This document shows positions 26,409-35,241 of a stretch of DNA of 64,000 bases, in pieces. The notes beneath the pieces are model-generated. The model did no database searches. It was not told the origin of the DNA and saw only the letters and a program-made list of their open reading frames with translations. Origin of the DNA: JAVBLP01 sp031553505 (GTDB lineage Bacteria > Elusimicrobiota > Endomicrobiia > Endomicrobiales > Endomicrobiaceae). The stretch is taken from NCBI GenBank assembly GCA_031553505.1, contig JAVBLP010000012.1:62001-126000 (forward strand). The letters run 5' to 3'. The stretch's first letter is position 1. The number at the start of each line of letters is the position of its first letter. Position numbers and translations under genes: made by a program.

Positions 26409-27074
26409 ATGAGAATTTTATCCGCGGCAGTGTTGTCGTTTTTTATGGTTTCGGCAGTTTTTAGCCCTGTTTACGCAAAGGAGAAAGCTATGAAAAATTC
26501 CGCAGCAAAAGACATAAGGCTTACCCAGATTGATTATTCAAAAGGCAAAACGCTTTTACAGGCAATTAAAGACAGGCAGTCTTCAAGGGAATTTGCCGAC
26601 AAAACGCTGGATTTGCAGATTTTATCAGAACTTTTGTGGGCAGCAGGCGGTATATCAAGGGATGACGGCAAAAGGACATTCCCTACCGCGATGAACGCGC
26701 AGGAAGTGGAAGTTTACGCTTTTATGAAAGACGGCATATATAAATATGAACCCAAAGACAATAAACTTGTTCTGATTGAAGCCGGCGATAAGCGCGCCGA
26801 TACAGGTATGCAGCCTTTTGTTGCCAATGCCGCGGTAAATCTTGTTTATGTGTCTGATTTAAGTAAAATGAAAGGCGATGATTTAAACTTAAAAACGCTT
26901 ATGTGCGCTGTTGATTTGGGGCACATTTCGCAAAATGTTTATTTATACTGTGCCTCCGCTGATTTGGCGTGTGTGGTCAGGGGATCGGTTGACGGGGCTA
27001 AAATTGCGCAGCTTTTAAAGCTTGATAATTCCAAAAAAGTTTTTTTGGCGCAATCTGTAGGATATAAGAAATAA
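26409..27074 (+). CDS. Exported nitroreductase-family (SagB-like) protein
   Basis: A 221-residue protein with a signal peptide (residues 1-23, ending VYA). It then has an FMN-dependent nitroreductase fold: IKDRQSSREFADKTL (about 53-67) is the phosphate-binding start, AAGGISRDDGKRTFPTAMN (about 77-95) the flavin loop, and VDLGHISQNVYL (about 173-184) the C-terminal helix. Export is unusual for a flavoenzyme but occurs for this SagB-type subgroup. The substrate is unknown. I start at 26409, since the longer frame to 26295 runs through the operator and promoter. A cupin gene follows with no gap (TAA then ATG). Confidence 0.88.
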   Translation: MRILSAAVLSFFMVSAVFSPVYAKEKAMKNSAAKDIRLTQIDYSKGKTLLQAIKDRQSSREFADKTLDLQILSELLWAAGGISRDDGKRTFPTAMNAQEVEVYAFMKDGIYKYEPKDNKLVLIEAGDKRADTGMQPFVANAAVNLVYVSDLSKMKGDDLNLKTLMCAVDLGHISQNVYLYCASADLACVVRGSVDGAKIAQLLKLDNSKKVFLAQSVGYKK

Positions 27075-27416
27075 ATGAAGATATACAATATATATAAAGG
27101 CGCAAAATGCCCAAAAGGTAAAGAAAGCCTTAAAATTTTAGCAGAATCTAAAAATATAAAGCTTCAAAAGATAATATCCAACGGCTTTAAGAACAAAGAA
27201 AACTTTTGGTACAGCCAGACACAGGATGAGTTTGTGATACTTTTAAAAGGTAAAGCAACCATTTTGTTTGATACTGCTAAAAAATTAAACCTTAAAGCCG
27301 GGGATTATCTTATAATTCCTAAAAATACTAAACACAGGGTGGAAAAAACTTCTTCAAAACCTGTATGCGTATGGCTTACCTGTTTTGCGGATTTAGATTG
27401 CAAAAAAAATGCTTGA
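27075..27416 (+). CDS. Cupin-domain protein
   Basis: A 113-residue single-domain cupin. The first motif is around TQDEFVILLKGKATILF (about 50-66), followed by KAGDYLIIPKNTKHRVE (about 77-93), giving the two conserved beta-hairpins. The metal-binding set is reduced: one clear His (about 91) and an Asp/Glu pair at motif 1. Specificity cannot be told. It starts directly after the nitroreductase stop, so the two are co-translated. Its C-terminal codons contain the -35 box of the next promoter. Confidence 0.8.
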   Translation: MKIYNIYKGAKCPKGKESLKILAESKNIKLQKIISNGFKNKENFWYSQTQDEFVILLKGKATILFDTAKKLNLKAGDYLIIPKNTKHRVEKTSSKPVCVWLTCFADLDCKKNA

Positions 27417-27441
27417 CAATGGAAATAAAAAATTTTATACT
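27413..27441 (+). promoter_or_regulatory. Strong promoter of the DtxR-like gene
   Basis: Consensus TTGACA at 27413-27418, 17-base spacer, TATACT at 27436-27441. The -35 lies across the cupin stop codon. The best promoter match in the window by eye. Confidence 0.8.
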
Positions 27442-27484
27442 AATCTAACATTTGGAAAATATGTGTATTTAACAGAGGTTAGAA

Positions 27485-27955
27485 ATGGTAAATAAAACAG
27501 AACAGATGAATAAATTAAGCGCTGCTCTTGAGAATTACCTTGAAACTATTGCCGCATTAAAAAGGGAAAAAAAGTACGCAAGGGTTGGTGATATAGCAAA
27601 AGCGCTTGGCGTAAAAAGTTCCAGCGTTAACGTGGCAATTAACTTTCTTGCCGAAAATGGGCTTGTTATCCACGAAAAATACGGATATGTTGATTTAACT
27701 GAAGAAGGCGAAAAGATAGCTGCCGAAATACAGAAGAAACATGATTTACTTTTCAGCTTTTTTAACGGCATTCTTTTTATAGACAGCGATATAGCGGCTG
27801 AAGAAGCGTGCGAAGTAGAACACTGCGTTAGCGCGGAAACTGTACACAGGCTTGAAAGGCTGTATCTTTTATTGAAAGAACACTTTTTGACAAAGCCGGA
27901 AGATATGTTAAACCTTCAGAATTACCTGGAAGGCGGCAGAGTAAAAAAACAGTAA
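27485..27955 (+). CDS. DtxR/MntR-family metal-dependent regulator
   Basis: A 156-residue protein. Its N-terminal winged helix has LENYLETIAALKREKKYARVGDIA (about 14-37) and a recognition helix around VKSSSVNVAINFLAENGLV, and its dimerisation domain carries CEVEHCVSAETVHRL (about 103-117), the metal-ligand helix of the DtxR/MntR group. No C-terminal SH3-like domain is present, as in MntR and short IdeR forms. It probably uses Fe2+ or Mn2+ as corepressor and controls the adjacent feoAB genes (context inference). GAGG precedes the ATG. A terminator separates it from feoA. Confidence 0.92.
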   Translation: MVNKTEQMNKLSAALENYLETIAALKREKKYARVGDIAKALGVKSSSVNVAINFLAENGLVIHEKYGYVDLTEEGEKIAAEIQKKHDLLFSFFNGILFIDSDIAAEEACEVEHCVSAETVHRLERLYLLLKEHFLTKPEDMLNLQNYLEGGRVKKQ

Positions 27956-27971
27956 AATAATTTTAAAAAAG

Positions 27972-28000
27972 GTCTTTTTTGGGGAAAAAGACTATTTTTT
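27972..28000 (+). terminator. Terminator after the DtxR-like gene
   Basis: Stem GTCTTTTT/AAAAAGAC with a TGGGG loop, followed by TATTTTTT. It makes feoAB an independent transcript. Confidence 0.75.
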
Positions 28001-28013
28001 AAACATCATTAAG

Positions 28014-28027
28014 TTAGTTAAAGCTAA
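28014..28027. promoter_or_regulatory. Possible DtxR-type operator upstream of feoA
   Basis: TTAGTTAAAGCTAA is an imperfect palindrome (5 of 6 in each arm) resembling half-sites of DtxR/IdeR boxes. It lies about 60 bases before feoA. Weak match; the position and the neighbouring regulator are the main support. Confidence 0.35.
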
Positions 28028-28087
28028 AATAGTTTTATGCAAGAAACATAAAATACATTTTATCTGGCGCGCGGAGGCGCTGAAAAA

Positions 28088-28321
28088 ATGACTAAATTAA
28101 GTTGCGCAAGAAAAGGAAGCTGCTGCAAATTTATTTCAACATCGTGTGATGCTCCTTTGGAACACAGGCTTTTAGAAATGGGTTTTGTTCCGGGTGAAGA
28201 CATAACCGTTGTTACAAATTCGGGGTCAAAAGGCACTGTTATGGTTAAAGTTAAAGGTTCTAAAATAGCTTTAAGCAATAAAATTGCCGAAAAAATTATG
28301 GTAAAGGAAAAAGAACAATGA
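28088..28321 (+). CDS. feoA: FeoA, ferrous iron transport SH3-like protein
   Basis: A 77-residue FeoA-domain protein. LEHRLLEMGFVPGEDITVV (about 23-41) and VKVKGSKIALSNKIAEKI (about 56-73) are the typical landmarks. The first 18 residues are unusually Cys-rich (C6, C12, C13, C20). It stimulates FeoB in the cytoplasm. The ATG follows a GGAGG ribosome site set between GCGC repeats that could form a small hairpin. It overlaps feoB by four bases. Confidence 0.95.
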   Translation: MTKLSCARKGSCCKFISTSCDAPLEHRLLEMGFVPGEDITVVTNSGSKGTVMVKVKGSKIALSNKIAEKIMVKEKEQ

Positions 28322-30420
28322 CTCCTAGTAAGAAAATTACGGTTGCTCTTTCGGGTAACCCAAATTGCGGTAAAACCACTATTTTTAACGCGCTCACGGG
28401 TTCAAATCAGAGGGTAGGGAACTACCCAGGCGTGACCGTTGACAAGGTGGAAGGCAAAAAAAACTATAAAGGGTACGAAATAACTTTCGTGGATTTGCCG
28501 GGCACTTACAGCCTGTCGGCATATTCCGATGATGAAATTGTCGCGAGAAATTACCTTATCAATGACAAGCCTGATATGCTGATTAACGTTGTTGATGCGG
28601 CAAGCCTTGAAAGAAATCTCTATCTGTTTACGCAGCTTAGCGAGCTTGAAGTTCCGGTAATGATAGCTCTTAACATGGTGGATATCCTTAAAGCTAACGG
28701 GCAAATTGCGGACGAACAGGAAATGTCCGGGCTTTTGGGCGTTCCGGTTATACCTACGGTCGGCAATAAAAATGAAGGCATAGAAAACATCCTTGAAACG
28801 ATTATCAATAATTACGATAATGAACAGTTTAAAAACCAGACAAGGGCAAAAGTAGATTACGGCGATGACATAAAAACCGAAACAGATAAACTTGAGGCGT
28901 TAATCGCGAAAGAGCAGGATTTATCCGCGTATCCCAGAGCCTGGCTTGCCATAAAACTTCTTGATAATGACCCTGTAATGATTAAGGAAGCATCGGCAGT
29001 CAAATCCGGGCAGGAAATACTTTTACAGGTTGAAAAAAGCAGACATCATATAAAAGAACATTTTTCCGCCAATGCTGAAAAAGAAATTGCCGAAAGGCGC
29101 CACGGCTTTGCGAAATCCGTAGCAAAAACAGCGCTTAAAGATACCGAAGAAAGAAAAACTGATTTTACCGATAAAATAGATAAAGTTATTTTAAACAGAT
29201 TTTTGGGAATTCCTATTTTTGCGGTAGTGATGTATTTGATTTTCAAATTCACGTTCACTTTTTCAGAACCCGTTGTCGGCTGGTTTGAAACTTTCTTTGA
29301 ATGGTTCGGCGGAATTGCCGCGGGAGTTATTCCGGAAGGCCCTGTACAGTCTTTAATAGTTGACGGCATAATCGGCGGAGTAGGCGGCGTTTTAGGCTTC
29401 TTCCCTCTTATATTGTTTATGTTTTTTGCTCTCGCGTTTTTTGAAGACACCGGTTATATGGCGAGGGCGGCGTTTGTTATGGATAAGATAATGAGCAAGT
29501 TCGGCTTGCAGGGTAAAGCGTTTTTGCCTTTAATGATATCCACAAACGGCTGCGCTGTTCCGGGACTTATGGCTACAAGAACTTTGGACTCCAAACGCGA
29601 CAGGCTGATAACAATGCTTGTCACTCCTTTTATGATATGCGGCGCGAAACTGCCGATATTTGCATTGATAATCGGCGCGTTTTTTGATGCCAAATACCAG
29701 ACAAGCGTAATGTTTACAATGTATGTTATAAGCGTCGCGCTGGCTTTAGGAAGCGCGAAACTTTTAAGCGTAACCGTTTTAAAAGGCGAACCCGCGCATT
29801 TTGTGATGGAACTTCCTCCTTATCACGTGCCAAGCATTAAAGGCCTTCTTTTGAAGATGTGGGAAAGGGGCTGGATGTACGTTAAAAAAGCCGGTACGGT
29901 TATAGTTTTGATATCTATAATAATGTGGTGGGCGTTTACTTTCCCTGGAGTTCCGGAAGAAAGAATTGAAGATTTAACCGAAGAAGAAGCGGCGGCGGTG
30001 CAGGTTGAAGAAAGCTATGCCGGAAGATTCGGCAGGTTTATCGAACCTGTATTTAAACCTATCGGTATGGATGGCAAAAGGGCAGTCGCGCTTATAGCGG
30101 GCTTTGCGGCTAAAGAAGTTGTCGTAAGCACATTAGGGACGATTTATTCACTCGGCGAAGTTGACCCTGAAGACGCCGAACCGTTGAGAGAAAAAATAGC
30201 AAACGATCCGGATTGGAATCCGTTAAAAGCGGTAACATTCTTAATCTTCTGTCTTATATACATTCCGTGCTTTGTGGCGGTTGTCGTGTTCTTTAAAGAG
30301 ACGGGTTCCAGCTACAAATGGCTTGCGTTCCTTGTTGTCGGCACGTCAATACTTGCGTGGATCGTTTCGTTTATAGTGTACCAGGCAGGTTTGCTCTTAA
30401 GGATTGGAGTAGGAGGCTAA
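28318..30420 (+). CDS. feoB: FeoB, Fe2+ transporter
   Basis: A 700-residue FeoB with an N-terminal G domain (G1 GNPNCGKTT about 13-21, G3 DLPG about 58, G4 ALNMVD about 117), a helical spacer (about 190-280), and the membrane core. The core contains two gate repeats with NGCAVPGLMATRTL (about 404-417) and FAAKEVVVSTLGTIY (about 597). It takes up ferrous iron across the inner membrane, typical of anaerobes. It starts inside feoA (ATGA) and is followed after one base by the FeoB-associated Cys-rich protein. Size is close to the E. coli length (773), slightly shorter. Confidence 0.97.
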   Translation: MTPSKKITVALSGNPNCGKTTIFNALTGSNQRVGNYPGVTVDKVEGKKNYKGYEITFVDLPGTYSLSAYSDDEIVARNYLINDKPDMLINVVDAASLERNLYLFTQLSELEVPVMIALNMVDILKANGQIADEQEMSGLLGVPVIPTVGNKNEGIENILETIINNYDNEQFKNQTRAKVDYGDDIKTETDKLEALIAKEQDLSAYPRAWLAIKLLDNDPVMIKEASAVKSGQEILLQVEKSRHHIKEHFSANAEKEIAERRHGFAKSVAKTALKDTEERKTDFTDKIDKVILNRFLGIPIFAVVMYLIFKFTFTFSEPVVGWFETFFEWFGGIAAGVIPEGPVQSLIVDGIIGGVGGVLGFFPLILFMFFALAFFEDTGYMARAAFVMDKIMSKFGLQGKAFLPLMISTNGCAVPGLMATRTLDSKRDRLITMLVTPFMICGAKLPIFALIIGAFFDAKYQTSVMFTMYVISVALALGSAKLLSVTVLKGEPAHFVMELPPYHVPSIKGLLLKMWERGWMYVKKAGTVIVLISIIMWWAFTFPGVPEERIEDLTEEEAAAVQVEESYAGRFGRFIEPVFKPIGMDGKRAVALIAGFAAKEVVVSTLGTIYSLGEVDPEDAEPLREKIANDPDWNPLKAVTFLIFCLIYIPCFVAVVVFFKETGSSYKWLAFLVVGTSILAWIVSFIVYQAGLLLRIGVGG

Positions 30421-30421
30421 A

Positions 30422-30583
30422 ATGCTGCAGAATATAATAGTAATACTTATTGTCGTGCTTGCCGTTGTTGTTCTTTTTAGGCGTATTCTAAAAGGGAAAG
30501 GCGGGTGTAACTGCGCAGGAAAAAGCGCTGAAGAGAAAAAAAACGGCTCTTGCGGCGGATGTTCTTTAAATGATAAAAAGTAG
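30422..30583 (+). CDS. FeoB-associated Cys-rich membrane protein
   Basis: A 53-residue protein. One membrane helix (about 3-20, rich in Ile/Val) is followed by a basic stretch and a Cys-rich tail with CNCAG and CGGC (four Cys in about 20 residues). This is the FeoB-associated small protein seen at the end of many feoAB operons, possibly an iron-handling accessory comparable to FeoC in position. It starts two bases after the feoB stop. Confidence 0.85.
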   Translation: MLQNIIVILIVVLAVVVLFRRILKGKGGCNCAGKSAEEKKNGSCGGCSLNDKK

Positions 30584-30590
30584 ATAATTG

Positions 30591-30630
30591 ATATATAAGG
30601 CAGGTTTTTTGCCCTGCCTTATATATTTTT
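30591..30630 (+). terminator. Terminator of the feo operon
   Basis: A perfect 14-base stem (ATATATAAGGCAGG and complement) with an eight-base loop, followed by a T run. Confidence 0.9.
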
Positions 30631-30730
30631 TCGCTTCAAATTAGATTAAGCTAACAATGTATCACAATGATAACTAATTTTATCCGTAAAATAAAAGGCG
30701 GAATAAAAAATAAACCTGGGAGGGTTAATA

Positions 30731-31936
30731 ATGAAAAGAAGTATCGTGGCATTATCAGCGGCAGTATGTTTGTTTTTTGGAAGCAATGCGTTCGCGTTGA
30801 CGGTTGAAGAAGAAATAGCTCTTTTGAAGGAAGATATGGCGAAAATGAAAGCGGCAGACCAGGGCGGAAGCATTTCAGACGCTTTGGGACTTGCTATAGA
30901 AGCCGGCGGAACATTTATTTTGCAGGGCGTAAACAAAGCTAATGACGGCTCCGATGAAGGAAGAATAGACGGATCTTTCACTTTTGATTTGGGTTTCGGC
31001 AAAGAGTTTAACAACGGCGGAATGGTATTTATGCATATTGAAGGCGGCGCGGGACAGGGTTTAAACGGAACATACGAAGATCCGACTGATCTGGATAATC
31101 AGCTTCCTTATGTAGGCACTTACAGCCCTCTGAACGGGGACGCGGGTTCAAGCGATAATTTGTTGGAAATAACCGAATTGTGGTATGAACAGCCTTTGTT
31201 TAGCGATAAATTGACCGTGACATTCGGAAAATTGAATCCTACCGGTTATTTTGACGAAAACGCATTGGCAAATGACGAAACGACACAGTTTTTAGCTTCA
31301 ATGTTTATCAATAATACTGCAATAGCAATCCCTGACAATAATATCGGCTTAAGAGTTACTTACTCTCCCGCGGAATTTTTGGATCTTACCTATGCGTACT
31401 TTAACCAGAATGACGACTTGGCTAATGTAGATACAAACGGTTTTAACGCGATACAGGCAACTTTTAAAGTTTCAGACAGCGGCAATTACCGCGTAATGTA
31501 CTGGGGAAGCAATATTGACGCGGTTGATTTTAAAAATGCCGAAAGAGCAAACAGCTATGGTATTGCATTCAGCTTTGACCAGGCTTTAAATGAAAATATC
31601 GGCCTTTTCGCAAGATACGGCTATCAGAACCCGGAAGTTTATGAAATATCAAGCGCATGGAGCTTTGGCGCGCAGTTTAACGGCGGAATGTGGTCAAGAA
31701 GTTCCGACGTTTTGGGCGTAGCGGTAGGCCAGAACATGGTTTCAGGCGACTGGGCGGATGCGGAAGGCGCTAAAGATGACAGCGAAACTCAGGCGGAACT
31801 TTATTACAGCTTTGGGTTGAACGATAATATAGCTTTAAGCCCTATTTTGCAGTATGTATCAAAACCTGCGGGTGGAAATGCGATTGACGATAACGACATT
31901 TTCACTTTCGGGCTCAGAACACAGATAAGTTTCTAA
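30731..31936 (+). CDS. OprB-like outer-membrane porin
   Basis: A 401-residue protein with a signal peptide (about 1-22, cut after AFA). A short coiled-coil VEEEIALLKEDMAKMKA (about 25-41) that could contact peptidoglycan follows, then a beta-barrel ending in the terminal Phe (LRTQISF). ELWYEQPLFSDKLTVTFGKLNPTGYFD (about 155-181) resembles the OprB carbohydrate-porin family. It probably admits sugars or other small solutes. The ribosome site GGGAGGG precedes the ATG. It has its own transcript, and the 31967-32012 hairpin follows it. A specific substrate cannot be inferred. Confidence 0.8.
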   Translation: MKRSIVALSAAVCLFFGSNAFALTVEEEIALLKEDMAKMKAADQGGSISDALGLAIEAGGTFILQGVNKANDGSDEGRIDGSFTFDLGFGKEFNNGGMVFMHIEGGAGQGLNGTYEDPTDLDNQLPYVGTYSPLNGDAGSSDNLLEITELWYEQPLFSDKLTVTFGKLNPTGYFDENALANDETTQFLASMFINNTAIAIPDNNIGLRVTYSPAEFLDLTYAYFNQNDDLANVDTNGFNAIQATFKVSDSGNYRVMYWGSNIDAVDFKNAERANSYGIAFSFDQALNENIGLFARYGYQNPEVYEISSAWSFGAQFNGGMWSRSSDVLGVAVGQNMVSGDWADAEGAKDDSETQAELYYSFGLNDNIALSPILQYVSKPAGGNAIDDNDIFTFGLRTQISF

Positions 31937-31966
31937 AATAAATATACATCCTCCGTGTGTATATAT

Positions 31967-32012
31967 GTGCGGAAGGAAGAGATTTCGACCCCGTAATCCG
32001 ATCCTTCCGCAC
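31967..32012. repeat. Long hairpin with tRNA-Ser-like sequence
   Basis: An 11-base perfect stem (GTGCGGAAGGA and its complement) encloses 24 bases. The left part resembles the 3' end of the tRNA-Ser(UGA) gene (CGGAAGGA, then a GAG..ATTT..GA.CCCC series). It may be the porin terminator, although it has no T run, or a tRNA-derived relic. Confidence 0.5.
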
Positions 32013-32616
32013 GCAGCAACTTAAAACTCCCTGAGGCTTTGCCTCATCCTCTCAAAAATTTAAATGACATTTGTATACTAGACTGCTGAAAAAGGGCAAT
32101 GCCCCTTAAACTCCAGTACTTTTATCAAACGCAATAAAAACATCAAAAGCGCTGTCGCTGCATACAATCGCTCAAATTTTTAAAACAATTTGCGGAACTC
32201 GCGGCGGATAAAGGCTTTTAAAGATGCCGCTCAAACAGCCCTAAACAGATATTTAAAAATTTTTGTTCATAAAACGTGTGCTAAGGCGACATTAACGACA
32301 AAAATCTTTATGTTTGTCATTCTGTGGCACGGTTTTATGTACTCGCAGAATCCATGTGTTAGTTGTGTATGCTGTAAGAGGCAAAATCTCCGCAGCAAGA
32401 CAATTAAAATTGTTGTTTATGTTTGTTTCACAAGTTTCGAATTTGCTTTCAAAATATTAGCGAAATGCAAACCCGGCAGCGGGGCTTGTTAGTTGCTTTT
32501 TGGGCTCGTGAAAAAGTAACTTGCCCTAAATGGCAAAAGATTTTTTAATAAAGAGTTGTAAGAGTGTGAGACACCTTTAGGTGAAAAAGCAGGCACAGAT
32601 ATACAATCCTGTACAT
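32013..32616. other. Long intergenic region without a convincing gene
   Basis: About 600 bases between the porin and the por operon. It holds short hairpins (TGAGGCTTTGCCTCA near 32031, GGGCAATGCCC near 32096) and a GTCATTCTGTGGCACGG sequence near 32317 that resembles dispersed intergenic repeats. The only frame of size (32190-32492) has low-complexity basic content, no ribosome site and no recognisable domain. It could be a decayed gene or a repeat mosaic. Confidence 0.6.
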
Positions 32617-32657
32617 AAAAAAACCGGAATTAGTTATAAAACTAATCCCGGTTTTTT
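32617..32657 (-). terminator. Terminator of the por operon
   Basis: The minus strand gives AAAACCGGGATTAGTTTTAT paired with its near complement and then TTTTTT. One unpaired base lies in the stem. It follows the porB stop by 17 bases. Confidence 0.8.
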
Positions 32658-32673
32658 ATTATTTAAAAAGAAA

Positions 32674-33609
32674 TTATGCTTTACAGCCTAATTCCGCTCT
32701 TTTCTTCAAAACTTCCCATCTGTCATCAACATCTTTCTGTATTGCTTCAAGGATATGCGCGTTTTCGGGTTTAAAAAGATGTTTAAATCTTCCCTGGGGC
32801 TTTAAGAATTCGACAACGGGTTTCTTTTCTTTAGGCATTACGTTTATTTTGTAAACGCCGTTTTCAACTTCGTAGGAAGGCCAGATGCAGGTTTCAACGG
32901 CAAGCCTGTTTAGTTCCATAGTATCTTCAGGCTTATATGTCCAGCCGAGCCTGCAAGGCGTTAAAATATTAATAAATGAAGGTCCGTCAACAGCCAAAGC
33001 TTTTTGTACTTTCGTTATATAGTCATTCCAGTTACCGACATAAGCTTGCGCGACATAAGGAATATTGTGCGCCGCCATAATCTGCGTTAAATCTTTTCTG
33101 TTTTGTTCCTTACCCTGATGCGCTTTTCCCGCGGGGGCGGTAGTAGTGTGTGCTCCGCGCGGGGTCGCTCCTGATCTTTGGATACCGGTGTTCATATATG
33201 CTTCGTTGTTGTAACAAATATAAAGCATTCTGTGCCCGCGTTCCATCGCGCCGGATAAAGATTGTAAACCGATATCGTAAGTTCCGCCGTCTCCGCCGAA
33301 AGCTATAAATCTGATATCTTCTTTAACTTTTCCCTGTTTGTTCAAGCTTCTGTAAGCGCTTTCGATTCCGCTGCAGGTTGCCGCGGAGTTTTCAAACGCG
33401 CTGTGAAAGAATGAGTTTTTCCACGCGGTATAAGGGAAAATGGTCGTTGAAACTTCCAAACATCCCGTTGCGCTTGTAACTACTAAGGGCGTATTTCCGG
33501 CAGCGATCAAAGTCTGCCTTGCTACTATTCCGGCTCCGCATCCCGCGCAAAGGCGGTGTCCGCCTGTTACGCGTTCTGGATTTTTGCTTAATTCTTTAAG
33601 GTTTGCCAT
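32674..33609 (-). CDS. porB: Pyruvate:ferredoxin oxidoreductase, beta subunit
   Basis: A 311-residue thiamine-diphosphate subunit. CAGCGAGI (about 21-28) and CLEVSTT supply cluster ligands. GDGGTYDIG (about 109-117), followed by YICYNNEAYMNTGIQRS (about 139-155), is the TPP/Mg binding region, and TPCRLGW (about 217) is also typical. It catalyses pyruvate + CoA + oxidised ferredoxin to acetyl-CoA + CO2 + reduced ferredoxin together with alpha, gamma and delta. It is the last gene of the porGDAB operon. A six-base GC-rich stem (GGAAGC/GCTTCC) sits just upstream of its ribosome site. Confidence 0.94.
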   Translation of the reverse strand: MANLKELSKNPERVTGGHRLCAGCGAGIVARQTLIAAGNTPLVVTSATGCLEVSTTIFPYTAWKNSFFHSAFENSAATCSGIESAYRSLNKQGKVKEDIRFIAFGGDGGTYDIGLQSLSGAMERGHRMLYICYNNEAYMNTGIQRSGATPRGAHTTTAPAGKAHQGKEQNRKDLTQIMAAHNIPYVAQAYVGNWNDYITKVQKALAVDGPSFINILTPCRLGWTYKPEDTMELNRLAVETCIWPSYEVENGVYKINVMPKEKKPVVEFLKPQGRFKHLFKPENAHILEAIQKDVDDRWEVLKKRAELGCKA

Positions 33610-33650
33610 TTTATATCTCCCGGAAGCAGGGCTTCCTTTTTAATAGTTAT

Positions 33651-34853
33651 CTATATTCTTACGTTAATGTATTCTACTTTGTTAGACGGTTTTTCTTTGC
33701 CGGATGCTATATTGCCGAGCGTTTCATAAACTTTTGCAATATGTTCGGTATTGATTTCTCTTCCGCCAAGTCCGTAAACATAGTTGATTACTTTAGGAGC
33801 CGTAATGCCCGCAGCGTACAATGCCGCAACGATGTCGGAATAAACGGGTGCGAAAGTTCCTGAGCAGGAATCCGATCTGTCCATAACCGCTACCGCTTTA
33901 ACTTTTGCCAAATCTTTCGCAATCATTTCAGCCGGGAAAGGCCTGTAAACCCTTATTTTGATAAGTCCGGCTTTTATTCCTTTTTCCCTGAGTTCATTTA
34001 TAACTACTTTTGCGGTTCCAGCGGTGGAGCCGATAACTACTATTGCCACTTCTGCGTCATCCATCATAAATTTTTCATACATATCATATTTGCGGCCGAA
34101 TGTTTTTTCAAAATCTTTCGCGACTTCAAGGATAACGTCCTGCGATTTTCTCATTGCTTCCGCAAGCTGCCACCTGTGTTCAAAATAATAATCCTGCAGG
34201 TCTATTGAGCCTAAAGTGTAAGGTTTCTTTGTGTCTAAAAGGTATCTTTCGGGTTTGTATTCGCCTACGAATTTTTTTACGTCTTCATCCGGATAAGTTT
34301 CTACCACTTCCATGCAGTGGGATATAATAAATCCGTCCGTGGTCACAAGCGTAGGAAGTTTTGCTTTTTCGGCAATTCTTGTAGCCTGAATCATATTGTC
34401 ATAAGCTTCCTGTGAATTTTCGGAATAAATCTGTATCCAGCCGGAATCTCTCGCGCCCATCGTGTCTGACTGGTCGCCGTGAATATTGATAGGGGCCGAT
34501 ATTGCCCTGTTAACTTCCGCCATAACTATAGGAAGCCTGAGGCCCGAAGCTATATAAAGCATTTCCCACATAAGCGATAAGCCCTGTGATGAAGTGCCTG
34601 TCATCGCTCTCGCGCCTGCCGCCGATGCCGCAATTGTCGCGGACATCGCCGAATGTTCGCTTTCTACCGCGACGTATTCGCTTTTTACTATGCCGTCAGC
34701 GACAAACTGTGAAAATATCTGTACTATTTCTGTGGCCGGCGTGATAGGGTATGCCGCTACTACATCCGGCTCTATCTGGCGCATAGCTTCTGCCATAACT
34801 TCGTTGCCTGTTTTTGCAACGATTTTGCCTTTAGGATATACTTTTTTTATCAT
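33651..34853 (-). CDS. porA: Pyruvate:ferredoxin oxidoreductase, alpha subunit
   Basis: A 400-residue alpha subunit. TGNEVMAEAMRQ (about 15-26) and AYPITPATEIVQ (about 35-46) begin the pyrimidine-binding domain; MTGTSSQGLSLM (about 84-95) and a GDQSDTMGARDSGW block (about 124) follow. The C-terminal part carries the VIGSTAGT and GLGGRE segments. The subunit binds substrate and CoA together with PorB. Order gamma, delta, alpha, beta is standard for the four-subunit enzymes of anaerobes. Confidence 0.95.
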   Translation of the reverse strand: MIKKVYPKGKIVAKTGNEVMAEAMRQIEPDVVAAYPITPATEIVQIFSQFVADGIVKSEYVAVESEHSAMSATIAASAAGARAMTGTSSQGLSLMWEMLYIASGLRLPIVMAEVNRAISAPINIHGDQSDTMGARDSGWIQIYSENSQEAYDNMIQATRIAEKAKLPTLVTTDGFIISHCMEVVETYPDEDVKKFVGEYKPERYLLDTKKPYTLGSIDLQDYYFEHRWQLAEAMRKSQDVILEVAKDFEKTFGRKYDMYEKFMMDDAEVAIVVIGSTAGTAKVVINELREKGIKAGLIKIRVYRPFPAEMIAKDLAKVKAVAVMDRSDSCSGTFAPVYSDIVAALYAAGITAPKVINYVYGLGGREINTEHIAKVYETLGNIASGKEKPSNKVEYINVRI

Positions 34854-34878
34854 TTCATTGTCCTCTTATTTTATTTTG

Positions 34879-35196
34879 TTACTTCTTTTCTTCTTCCATC
34901 GTTATGGCTTTGCCTTTTACGGGGCATTCTTTCGCGCAGATGCCGCAGCCTTTGCAATGGTCATAATCTATGCCTGTCACAACGGTGGTCTTTTTTTCGT
35001 CCGGCGCGATTTTAATGGAAGAGTCCGGGCATGATATCCAGCAGATAAGGCAGTGTATGCATTTGTCCTGATGCCAAACCGGCCTGTCAGAACGCCAGTC
35101 GCCTGTAATAAAGTCGTTCGCGGTTCCTGCTTCTACGATGTCCCCTATCGGAAGCTGGGAAGCCGATAATTTTATTTTGCAATCGTTATTTTTCAC
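34879..35196 (-). CDS. porD: Pyruvate:ferredoxin oxidoreductase, delta (ferredoxin) subunit
   Basis: A 105-residue 2[4Fe-4S] subunit. The cluster motifs are CIHCLICWISCPD (about 46-58) and CKGCGICAKECPVKG (about 80-94). It relays electrons from the TPP site to external ferredoxin. A small stem (GGGCC-AAA-GGCCC) lies directly upstream of its ribosome site in the porG-porD gap. Confidence 0.94.
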   Translation of the reverse strand: MKNNDCKIKLSASQLPIGDIVEAGTANDFITGDWRSDRPVWHQDKCIHCLICWISCPDSSIKIAPDEKKTTVVTGIDYDHCKGCGICAKECPVKGKAITMEEEKK

Positions 35197-35241
35197 TTTA
35201 ATCCTCCGAGGGCCAAAGGCCCTTTAGTATATATTTAAATC

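Noticed and set aside
32190..32492. 100-residue open frame in the long spacer
   Set aside because: No ribosome site, no domain, biased content, and overlap with repeat-like sequence.
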